Origin: Candidatus Zixiibacteriota bacterium
Lineage (GTDB): Bacteria; Zixibacteria; MSB-5A5; SM1-73
NCBI GenBank assembly: GCA_023127875.1
Contig: JAGMFA010000013.1
Coordinates: forward strand, 1 to 22,638
Direction of reading: 5' to 3'
DNA length: 22,638 nt
The translations under genes and the position numbers were made by a program. Of this stretch, positions 16,375 through 22,638 are shown in pieces (the stretch's first letter is position 1; each line of letters begins with the position of its first letter). The notes beneath the pieces were generated by a model. That model was not told the origin of the DNA. It saw nothing but the letters and a program-made list of their open reading frames with translations, and did no database searches.

Positions 16375-17271
16375 GTGAGGGATAAAAGCATAGAGCTCAG
16401 GGTGGGGGTGGTGGTGCTTTTAGCTTGTGCCATCCTCATTTTTGGAGTTATCTGGGTCAAGGGAATCAGGTTCGATCAGACCCGATATAGATACTCGGTC
16501 ATTTTTCCTAATGTGGGCTCATTAGAGGTTGGGGATCCGGTATCAGTGTCCGGTGTACCCAAGGGAAAGGTGGAAAAGATAAGACTATATCAGGGGGACG
16601 TTCTGGTCACCTTCAACTTAACCACGGATGTGGTCTTGAAAAAGGATGCTGAGTTTACCATAATGAACGTGGGCTTGATGGGAGAAAGATTTCTCGCCGT
16701 GGAGACTGGTTACTCAGATACCCTTTTGGATCTTACCCAGCCAATCCGGGGATATTATGACACCGGCATTCCTGAAGTGATGGGCAAAATGGATGAGATG
16801 ATAGCCCAGATCAGACGACTGGCAGAACATTTAGAGGCGGTGGTGGGAACCCAATCCTCCCAGGATGCGCTGATCCAAACCATTAAAAATCTAAAGGAGA
16901 TCAGCCAGAAAACAAACGCCCTTCTGGACCGTAACCAAAAGAAATTCGATCAGACTCTTAAGGATTTGTCATATTCCTCCGCAGAGCTTAAAAAAATGGT
17001 GGTAGAAAATAAAAACAAATTCCAGAGCACAGTAGATAATTTCAGCTCTGCCTCGGAAAAACTGAACAACATAACCACAACCTTAGACACCCTCTCCATC
17101 TCTCTTAAGAATCTGACCTCCAAAATAGAAAGTGGAGAGGGAACTTTAGGACAGCTTATTAATGATACCACTCTGTATGAACAGATTAAGAAAACCACCC
17201 AAGATGTCGATTCTTTAATATTGGACATAAAGAAACATCCCAAGAAATATTTGAAGATCAGTATCTTCTAA
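16375..17271 (+). CDS. mlaD: MlaD/MCE-family lipid-transport substrate-binding protein
   Basis: The 298-residue product has an N-terminal membrane anchor (VGVVVLLACAILIFGVIWVK, about 10-29). A single MCE domain (about 36-115) includes FPNVGSLEVGDPVSVSGVPK and the NVGLMGERFLAVETG segment. A long helical, coiled-coil-prone C-terminal region follows. In the family MCE proteins form hexameric rings carrying lipids between inner and outer membranes. The start is GTG with GAGG upstream. The ABC permease and ATPase partners (MlaE, MlaF) are not visible nearby unless they lie outside the window. The symbol is by family only. Confidence 0.88.
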   Translation: MRDKSIELRVGVVVLLACAILIFGVIWVKGIRFDQTRYRYSVIFPNVGSLEVGDPVSVSGVPKGKVEKIRLYQGDVLVTFNLTTDVVLKKDAEFTIMNVGLMGERFLAVETGYSDTLLDLTQPIRGYYDTGIPEVMGKMDEMIAQIRRLAEHLEAVVGTQSSQDALIQTIKNLKEISQKTNALLDRNQKKFDQTLKDLSYSSAELKKMVVENKNKFQSTVDNFSSASEKLNNITTTLDTLSISLKNLTSKIESGEGTLGQLINDTTLYEQIKKTTQDVDSLILDIKKHPKKYLKISIF

Positions 17272-17341
17272 CTTGGGTTTGTTGGCTTTCAAGAATGTAA
17301 ATAGAATTGGGGGGAACAGGAAAGGGCAGGTTTGCTCAGAG

Positions 17342-17611
17342 AGGATAATTTGTCAAAAGTACAAATAATGAGATCTCTGAAAAAGCAGATCTCAGGGTCG
17401 CTTCGCTGGAGTGTTTTTAAATGTAGGGACAGGGCTTGTCCTTCAGGATGAGTCCTTCAGGATGAATCCCTGTCCTAACTTCATGGAGGACAGCCACAAG
17501 GTCAGTTGACTCAAATGAGGCTGTCCCTACGACAATTTCCTCTCACTTTTTCAATAGCTCCTTTAGCTTTTTCAGAGACCAAAAAATAATCGGGAATTGA
17601 CAAATTCACCT
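17342..17611. mobile_element. MITE-like element with nested inverted repeats
   Basis: Three pairs of perfect inverted repeats are nested around one centre: AATTTGTCAA (17347-17356) with TTGACAAATT (17597-17606), TCTCTGAAAAAGC (17374-17386) with GCTTTTTCAGAGA (17566-17578), and GTAGGGACAG (17423-17432) with CTGTCCCTAC (17521-17530). A few more outer pairs extend to about 17342/17611. No open frame lies inside. The spacing is symmetric (17-18 and 35-36 bases between arms), as expected of a non-autonomous transposon-like element or a large cruciform. It fills nearly all of the mlaD-GH57 gap. No target-site duplication could be fixed. Confidence 0.65.
17438..17465 (+). repeat. Tandem 14-bp duplication inside the MITE-like element
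   Basis: GTCCTTCAGGATGA occurs twice head to tail (17438-17451 and 17452-17465) with no mismatch. Each unit is also partly self-complementary (TCCT and AGGA). It lies just inside the innermost inverted-repeat arm. Confidence 0.8.
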
Positions 17612-17668
17612 TATCTTTTGCCCTCCCTTAAAAAGTAAAAGGGGCAAAGTTATCCAGGGGGAGTTTTT

Positions 17669-19825
17669 ATGAAAAAGATCAAATTCGCTTTCGCCATTCA
17701 TAATCATCAGCCCATTGGCAATTTCGAACATGTGTTTGAACATGCTTTCAGCCACAGCTATTTCCCCTTCATAGAGATTTTAGAAAGACACCCTCGCTTC
17801 AAGATAAGCTTGCATTTCTCTGGAATTCTGCTTGAGTGGATAAAAAAGCATCATCCGGAAGCTTTAGACAAGCTGAAGTCTATGATAGAAAAAGGTCAAG
17901 TGGAGATGCTCACCGGAGGATATTATGAGCCCATACTGGCGGTCATCCCGGATAGCGACAAGATCGGACAGATTCAGAAACTTACTGAATTTTTAAGGAA
18001 AGAATTTGACTCCCAGCCTGTGGGGATGTGGCTGGCAGAGAGGATCTGGGAACCTCACCTTCCCAAACCTCTATCTGAAGCAGGGGTAAGGTATACCATT
18101 GTGGACGATTCACATTTCAAATATTCCGGACTCTCAGATGAAGAGCTTTTAGGTTATTATCTTACCGAGGAGCAGGGACAGCTTCTGGCTTTGTTCTCCT
18201 CCTCCAAATTTTTGCGCTACTCCATCCCCTTTAAAGAACCGATAGAGACCATTAAATACTTTAAAAAGATCGCCTCCGAGGAGGGAGAGGGTCTCATTGT
18301 GTACGGGGACGATGGGGAGAAGTTCGGGGCGTGGCCCAAGACGTATGAGCACTGCTTCGGGGATAGATGGATCGAAAGATTCTTTGACGAAATTGAGCGT
18401 AATGGGGATTGGATAGAGATGATTCATTTAAAAGATGCCTTAAATCAGCTTCCCCCAAAGGGAAGGGTTTATCTTCCTACCGCCTCCTATCACGAGATGA
18501 TGCAGTGGGCTTTGCCTCCACGCGCCTTTGCCGAATACGAGGAATTTGAACACATCTTAAAAGAACAGAATCTATATGAGCGATTTGGACCCTTCGTAAG
18601 GGGCGGATTTTGGCGAAACTTCTTAGCCAAGTACCCCGAAGCCAACAACATGCATAAGAAAATGCTTCACCTGAGCTTAAAGATCAACGAAATAGAAAAT
18701 CAGAAACGTAAGAACAATACCAAATTAAAAAAAGCGAAAGACTTCCTGTGGAAGGGGCAGTGCAATTGTCCTTATTGGCATGGAGTATTTGGTGGTCTGT
18801 ATTTGCCTCATCTCCGTTCCGCAGTCTACAAAAATCTTATCGAAGCAGAAAAGCTTACAGACCAAATCGTCCATCGTGATAAGAATTGGGTGGACCACCA
18901 GGTTTTCGATTTTGATAAGGACGGCAGAGAGGAACTTTTGGTTAATACTCCCATCTTCGGTCTGTATTTTTCTCTCTCTTCTGGAGGAAGTTTATTCGAG
19001 TTGGATTTCAAGCCAAAAAGCATAAATCTCTTAGACACTTTGACCAGAAGAGAAGAGGGTTATCATAAAAAGCTTTTGGAGTTGCAGGAAAAACAAAAAA
19101 GCGGAGATAAAGAGGAGGTAGCCAGCATCCACGATCTGATCTTAACCAAGGAGGAGGGACTGGAGGAGTTTTTGACCTATGATTGGTACCGGCGTGGCTC
19201 TCTGATCGATCATTTCCTGGGTGAGCAGACAAAATTAGAGGATTTCTCCGCATGTCGCTATCCAGAACAGGGAGATTTTGTAAACCAACCATATCGTTAC
19301 AAGATGGAAAGTAGAAAAGAAGGTTTTGATCTCACTTTATATCGGGATGGATTCGTGTGGGTGGGGGATAAAAAAGCACCAATAACTGTGGCAAAAAAAA
19401 TCTCCTTTGCACCACGAGGCTCCGATCTGAACATCTCCTATCTTTTGATAAACAATTATTCGAGAAGAGTTAACTTGTGGTTTGGGGTTGAGTTTGGCTT
19501 CGCCATCCCCTGGGCCGAAGATGAAAAAAACTTTTGTTACTTCAAAGATCACCAGATTAAAACCAAAGAGTTAGCCCGGATGGGCAATGCAAATAGGTGC
19601 TCGGAATTTGGAATCAAAGATCATCATCTGAAGCTGGATATAAACTTCAAGTTTGATCGCCAGTCTCAACTGTGGCGTTTTCCCATCTATACCGTCTCAT
19701 TATCTGAAGAAGGGTTCGAAAGGGTCCAGCAGAGTCTGGTTTTATTCCCCAACTGGAAGCTCACCTTGGAACCGCAGGAGAGGTGGGAAGTAAAAATCGT
19801 AAATAGCTTCAATCCTTTAAAGTAA
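17669..19825 (+). CDS. GH57 4-alpha-glucanotransferase (amylomaltase-type)
   Basis: The product is 718 residues. The GH57 motifs are clear: HNHQP (11-15), GGYYEP (83-88), WLAERIWEP with probable nucleophile E124, and YGDDGEKFG with probable acid D214. Helical GH57 core sequence follows, then NCPYWHGVFGGLYLPHLR. A large C-terminal beta-sandwich region of the kind found in GH57 glucanotransferases comes last. The positions of E124 and D214 agree closely with the well-studied Thermococcus litoralis enzyme. It would transfer alpha-1,4-glucan segments in glycogen or maltodextrin metabolism in the cytoplasm; no signal peptide is seen. GGGGAG precedes the ATG. A diverged second copy of its last 36 codons lies at 21752-21859. 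Confidence 0.93.
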   Translation: MKKIKFAFAIHNHQPIGNFEHVFEHAFSHSYFPFIEILERHPRFKISLHFSGILLEWIKKHHPEALDKLKSMIEKGQVEMLTGGYYEPILAVIPDSDKIGQIQKLTEFLRKEFDSQPVGMWLAERIWEPHLPKPLSEAGVRYTIVDDSHFKYSGLSDEELLGYYLTEEQGQLLALFSSSKFLRYSIPFKEPIETIKYFKKIASEEGEGLIVYGDDGEKFGAWPKTYEHCFGDRWIERFFDEIERNGDWIEMIHLKDALNQLPPKGRVYLPTASYHEMMQWALPPRAFAEYEEFEHILKEQNLYERFGPFVRGGFWRNFLAKYPEANNMHKKMLHLSLKINEIENQKRKNNTKLKKAKDFLWKGQCNCPYWHGVFGGLYLPHLRSAVYKNLIEAEKLTDQIVHRDKNWVDHQVFDFDKDGREELLVNTPIFGLYFSLSSGGSLFELDFKPKSINLLDTLTRREEGYHKKLLELQEKQKSGDKEEVASIHDLILTKEEGLEEFLTYDWYRRGSLIDHFLGEQTKLEDFSACRYPEQGDFVNQPYRYKMESRKEGFDLTLYRDGFVWVGDKKAPITVAKKISFAPRGSDLNISYLLINNYSRRVNLWFGVEFGFAIPWAEDEKNFCYFKDHQIKTKELARMGNANRCSEFGIKDHHLKLDINFKFDRQSQLWRFPIYTVSLSEEGFERVQQSLVLFPNWKLTLEPQERWEVKIVNSFNPLK

Positions 19826-19868
19826 AATAGCTTTTAGAGGTGGGGGGAGGAGCTACGAATTATTGATT

Positions 19869-20237
19869 TCACACTGCCTCAAAAGGCAAGTCTATAACGC
19901 AATAAACCTTATCTTCGAAAGTCGTTGTTCGAATTCGATGACTCGAAGACCCGTGAATGAGTGACGGCTTTCTCATCTTGCCGAACTCTGTCATAATTTG
20001 CTTTGCCTTCAGGGAATTGCCACGGCTCAAATGAATATTTGGTTTTTTCAGGGATCTGATGGCACTCAACAACAAACATTTCTCGATAACACAGAATACG
20101 TTCCCTCTTAACTTCGCTCTAAAACATCTACTCCCAAGAACGCCTTTGTTAACCTGACCCTTGAGGTCAATGCCCCTGAACCATGCCGCAATTCTTTCGC
20201 CAGCTATTGCGTCGCCTGCCTCGTAGTATTTAGCCAT
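19869..20237 (-). CDS. Hypothetical protein, third gene of minus-strand cassette
   Basis: The frame gives 122 residues, starting MAKYYEAGDAIAGERIAAWF. Its ATG overlaps the upstream stop as TAATG, which supports translation from this start. I recognise no family. The second half is uncertain: from about 20120 down to 19905 another frame of the same strand reads a compact, acidic and aromatic sequence (REMFVVECHQIPEKTKYSFE and onward), while the annotated frame becomes rich in serine, leucine and lysine. A one-base frameshift in gene or assembly would join them, but codon first-base counts in both frames are similar, so this is not settled. It is the last gene of the operon and faces the GH57 stop. 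Confidence 0.5.
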   Translation of the reverse strand: MAKYYEAGDAIAGERIAAWFRGIDLKGQVNKGVLGSRCFRAKLRGNVFCVIEKCLLLSAIRSLKKPNIHLSRGNSLKAKQIMTEFGKMRKPSLIHGSSSHRIRTTTFEDKVYCVIDLPFEAV

Positions 20238-20725
20238 TATTGTTTCGGCTTAATTTTCCCTTCCTTTTCAAGTTCAGAGCACAGATCAACGACGAGTTCA
20301 AGGTCTAGCCGAAGCTGCTCCGCAATGTCGGAATAATAGAGGGAACCACACTTTTGGAAAAGCTGCACGATCTCTTTTTTGGCCTGGCGCTTAGGGACTT
20401 CACGGAGCACGATCAGGTTTTCCGCCTTATCAGAGTAATTTTCCCTAATTAACGTTATAAGCTGAGACAATTTACCCAACAAACTATTGATGTCCTGCCT
20501 AAGCCTGACATTCTCCTCAATCAACTGGTTCAATTCGCTCCGATCAACTACGTAGAAACTTGCGGGCAGCGGTTCCGTCGCCGAGGGCAGTGCCCAGGAG
20601 TAGTCTTCGCTGGGTGTGGCGGCGGCTCCGACAGTTGATGATTTAACCGATCCTTTCAGACGCTCTTTGGAAAATGCCATCTGCAGGCTGTCTGTGACCA
20701 TCTTATTGGTGCTTCGTCCATCCAT
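20237..20725 (-). CDS. Hypothetical coiled-coil protein with C-terminal winged-helix-like domain
   Basis: The product is 162 residues. The first 60 are low-complexity and polar. A helical heptad-like stretch (SELNQLIEENVRLRQDINSL) suggests a coiled coil and dimerisation. The last 55 residues (AKKEIVQLFQKCGSLYYSDI and on to LCSELEKEGKI) look like a small winged helix: helix, helix-turn-recognition helix, then a wing ending in GKIK. GGAG for this gene lies inside the end of the gene upstream, six bases separate them, and its stop overlaps the next start by one base, so the three are one operon. A DNA-binding regulator or adaptor is plausible; no named family is recognised. Confidence 0.65.
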   Translation of the reverse strand: MDGRSTNKMVTDSLQMAFSKERLKGSVKSSTVGAAATPSEDYSWALPSATEPLPASFYVVDRSELNQLIEENVRLRQDINSLLGKLSQLITLIRENYSDKAENLIVLREVPKRQAKKEIVQLFQKCGSLYYSDIAEQLRLDLELVVDLCSELEKEGKIKPKQ

Positions 20726-20731
20726 ATTCGT

Positions 20732-21472
20732 TTACTCCAAAGTAAATTGATTTCTGACTACCGCAGGTAACTTGGTTCTGATCTGTTCCTTTATAAAAGC
20801 GAAAAGTTTCTTGATTACGTCGTTGGGGTACGAAACAATTTTTTTATTGGTTTTTTCCAGGTAATTGTTAACATCCATCAGTACCAAAACTGCGTCCCTT
20901 TGGGCACCGTCCGAAACCTTTACAGCTTTAATAAGCCAATTTATGTTATATTTAGCCTGTGACTGCTGTACAAAGTGAAAATCTAGCTCAGTTAGATTCG
21001 GCGGCGTAAAATCCGCCTTAAAGAAAGTTCGGTGTAGATAGGTCAGTGAACTCTTTTTAGCAGCAAGAGGAAACACGAAATGGACGATCACCCCCATTCG
21101 CGTGATGGCCCTTCCAGTATGTTCTTGAAACGCACCAAAAATCCTATTCGCTTTTTGCTCCGTTTCACGGAGCACCTTATTAACTTCTCTGCTTCTATCC
21201 TTCTGCACTTGGACGACGTAATCCATCCTAATCTGAGAAAAACTGCAGCTTTCCATGCCGGGGAAAATTACCCGGGGAACTTCTTCTGGCTCATTTTCCG
21301 GCACGGGACCTACGAAAGCAGCCTGAGGGAGAATCTCTCGTACCCTGTCTTCAATCTCAAGCACTTTGTGTCTTATCTTCGGCTCTTTTTCGAAGTCAAT
21401 AACGGTCTGAATCTTAATTATTCTTCTTTGTGCGGGGTTCAGCTCTTTGTTCATTTGCCTGGATGGTTTCAT
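20732..21472 (-). CDS. Hypothetical protein, first gene of minus-strand cassette
   Basis: The product is 246 residues. It has an N-terminal charged helical part, a middle with probable strands (RMDYVVQV, TRMGVIVHFVF), the block LDFHFVQQSQAKYNINWLIK, and a C-terminal strand followed by a helix (AVLVLMDVNNYL, then VIKKLFAFIKEQIR). This strand-then-helix layout is reminiscent of the sporadically distributed TIGR04255 proteins, but no diagnostic motif is seen, so that is only a suggestion. The ATG at 21472 has no strong ribosome-binding site; a second ATG six codons in has only AGG upstream. A strong promoter lies about 110 bases upstream. An 18-codon GTG-started frame precedes it in the leader and could be a leader peptide. 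Confidence 0.65.
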   Translation of the reverse strand: MKPSRQMNKELNPAQRRIIKIQTVIDFEKEPKIRHKVLEIEDRVREILPQAAFVGPVPENEPEEVPRVIFPGMESCSFSQIRMDYVVQVQKDRSREVNKVLRETEQKANRIFGAFQEHTGRAITRMGVIVHFVFPLAAKKSSLTYLHRTFFKADFTPPNLTELDFHFVQQSQAKYNINWLIKAVKVSDGAQRDAVLVLMDVNNYLEKTNKKIVSYPNDVIKKLFAFIKEQIRTKLPAVVRNQFTLE

Positions 21473-21586
21473 ATACTTAACTTATCGACATTGCCAACCG
21501 AAATTTCACTATCGGGCTGAGCTCTCTGCGCACCTTATCCAACTCTTTTAAACCTTTGTCCTTTTAGTTAGTCCGCCTTCTTTTCT

Positions 21587-21615
21587 ATTTTACGTGTTTC
21601 CCTCTCAAAAGTCAA
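21587..21615 (-). promoter_or_regulatory. Sigma-70-type promoter of the three-gene cassette
   Basis: On the minus strand TTGACT (21615-21610) is followed after exactly 17 bases by TAAAAT (21592-21587): each hexamer has one mismatch to consensus at optimal spacing. The predicted transcript starts near 21580, giving a leader of about 107 bases before the ATG at 21472. It is one of the best promoter matches in the window and shows that the cassette brings its own expression signal. Confidence 0.7.
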
Positions 21616-21751
21616 GTATTTTTCACCTTATGTGGCACCTAGTCTACTATCTGGATATTATATGGGCTTTTCATTTTACACCTATTGTTTTAGCTGTTAT
21701 TCTTGAATGATCGTAATTCGCATCAAGGGAAAGTGCCCTGACACAAAACGC

Positions 21752-21859
21752 GAAAAAGCTCAGCAAAGTTTAGCTTTGTTCCTCAACTGGAAGCTCACTC
21801 TGGAACCACAGGAGAGGTGGGAAGTGAAAATCGTAAATAGCTTCAATCCATTGAAGTAA
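21752..21859 (+). pseudogene. Detached copy of the GH57 gene's last 36 codons
   Basis: In one frame this reads EKAQQSLALFLNWKLTLEPQ and on to SFNPLK plus stop, matching the end of the GH57 protein (ERVQQSLVLFPNWKLTLEPQ...). By hand count 92 of 108 bases agree with 19718-19825. Nine of 13 changed codons are synonymous, so the copy diverged while still under protein-level selection. It has no start and nothing GH57-like upstream. Similarity stops abruptly upstream and at the stop codon. The three-gene minus-strand cassette lies between the two copies. Confidence 0.88.
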
Positions 21860-21956
21860 AAAATCCACACAGAATGTAGCATCCGGGTTCATTCTACACT
21901 TCAGTCCTGTCCTTCATCCTACCATGCACTGATCCCGCAGTTGGCGGGAGAAGTGG

Positions 21957-21980
21957 GACTCAGTGTCGAAGGAAAGGATT
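21957..21980 (-). repeat. Dispersed intergenic repeat, 24-bp core, copy 2 (inverted)
   Basis: The reverse complement matches 263-286 at 23 of 24 bases. Just upstream lies a TCCCGC/GCGGGA hairpin (21933-21949). The 21860-22060 stretch holds no gene and appears to be repeat debris between the GH57 tail and the ssb promoter. Confidence 0.6.
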
Positions 21981-22072
21981 CATCCCAAATTTCTATTTGA
22001 GAACCAGCCCGACAATGTCACCACACCACCATAATCCCATCCCGTCCGTGCGGAAATATCATAAATTTAAAG

Positions 22073-22101
22073 TTGACAAACCTTTCATCAAAACTTATTT
22101 T
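22073..22101 (+). promoter_or_regulatory. Sigma-70-type promoter of ssb
   Basis: A perfect TTGACA (22073-22078) is followed after 17 bases by TATTTT (22096-22101), four of six matches to the -10 consensus. The start site would be near 22108, leaving a leader of about 40 bases before the ssb ATG. Confidence 0.6.
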
Positions 22102-22150
22102 TGGTTCGAAAGATTATAACGAGAATTAAAAAACCTTTGGAGGTAAAATT

Positions 22151-22567
22151 ATGCGAGGAGTAAATAAGGTTATCCTGATCGGAAACCTGGGAAAGGATCC
22201 GGAACTGCGGTATCTTCCCAGTGGGCAGTCGGTAACCAAGTTCCCCCTGGCTACCGGGTCGAAATGGAAAGACAAAGACGGACAATGGCAGGATAGAACC
22301 GATTGGCATAATATCGTCGCCTTTGGCCGAACTGCTGAAGTGTGCAATGAATACCTGAAAAAAGGTAGTCAGGTATATGTTGAGGGAAGAATTCAGACCC
22401 GCTCTTATGATGACCGGGATGGCAATAAGAAATGGATAACTGAGATAATCGCTCAATCCATGCAGATGTTAGGAAGAAAGGGCGAGCCTGAGGCGGAGGT
22501 TGCAGAAGAGACAGGTCAGCCTATGGCGGAGGAGACCAAGACCGAAGACGACGACCTTCCCTTTTAA
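22151..22567 (+). CDS. ssb: Single-stranded DNA-binding protein
   Basis: The 138-residue product starts MRGVNKVILIGNLGKDPELR, the standard beginning of the OB-fold domain, which runs to about residue 105 (DWHNIVAFGRTAEVCNEYLKK, VEGRIQTRSYDDRDGNKKW). A short acidic linker ends in the conserved tip DDDLPF, which recruits replication and repair proteins. The protein binds single-stranded DNA as a tetramer during replication, repair and recombination. A strong GGAGG site precedes the ATG and a promoter lies at 22073-22101. The gene is complete; no terminator is visible in the last 70 bases of the window. Confidence 0.97.
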   Translation: MRGVNKVILIGNLGKDPELRYLPSGQSVTKFPLATGSKWKDKDGQWQDRTDWHNIVAFGRTAEVCNEYLKKGSQVYVEGRIQTRSYDDRDGNKKWITEIIAQSMQMLGRKGEPEAEVAEETGQPMAEETKTEDDDLPF

Positions 22568-22638
22568 CCTTGAAAATTTCTTTTTGTCGACCATTTAAAA
22601 CACCAGAACCTAATTTACTAAGAGGAGCAGGAAACAGT

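Noticed and set aside
1..22638. CRISPR arrays, tRNA or rRNA genes, integrase or transposase genes
   Set aside because: None was found on reading. The repeats present are few, unequally spaced and lack unique spacers of even length, and no open frame shows integrase or transposase motifs.

Overview
The window looks like chromosomal DNA from a Gram-negative (diderm), probably uncultured bacterium. The evidence is an LPS-transport gene pair (lptC, lptB), an MCE/MlaD protein, a sigma-54 gene in the classic rpoN-hpf-hprK-PTS neighbourhood, and very large secreted proteins ending in a dockerin of the 'DCNGDGxxDxxD...YLFKG' type. Such dockerins are common in FCB-related candidate phyla such as Zixibacteria; that placement is inference, since no rRNA or tRNA gene was seen.

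Region 1 (1-8000): repeat-rich intergenic DNA, a 76-residue two-helix membrane protein, then two large paralogous dockerin proteins in tandem on the minus strand (about 1084 and 1079 aa). Upstream of them, at exactly the same 47-bp spacing, lies the last 32 codons of a third copy. A good minus-strand promoter (7971-7998) sits upstream of that remnant. A 73-bp dispersed repeat flanks the array on both sides in the same orientation.

Region 2 (8000-17270), plus strand: lptC, an AT-rich DNA methyltransferase plus PD-(D/E)XK-like restriction enzyme pair, lptB, rpoN, hpf, hprK, a mannose-family PTS EIIA and EIIB, and mlaD. The restriction-modification pair occupies the place where lptA would normally lie, and a 18-codon open tail overlapping the lptB start may be what is left of lptA. 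The PTS pair has no membrane EIIC/EIID beside it, so with HprK it is more likely a regulatory phosphorelay than a sugar importer.

Region 3 (17270-22638): an approximately 265-bp element with nested inverted repeats (MITE-like), a GH57 4-alpha-glucanotransferase, an unrecognised three-gene minus-strand operon with its own sigma-70-type promoter, a diverged second copy of the last 36 codons of the GH57 gene, more repeat debris, and ssb with its promoter. The GH57 tail on both sides of the three-gene operon is the strongest sign of an inserted cassette. That cassette is the best candidate here for something undescribed, although its function cannot be read from the sequence.
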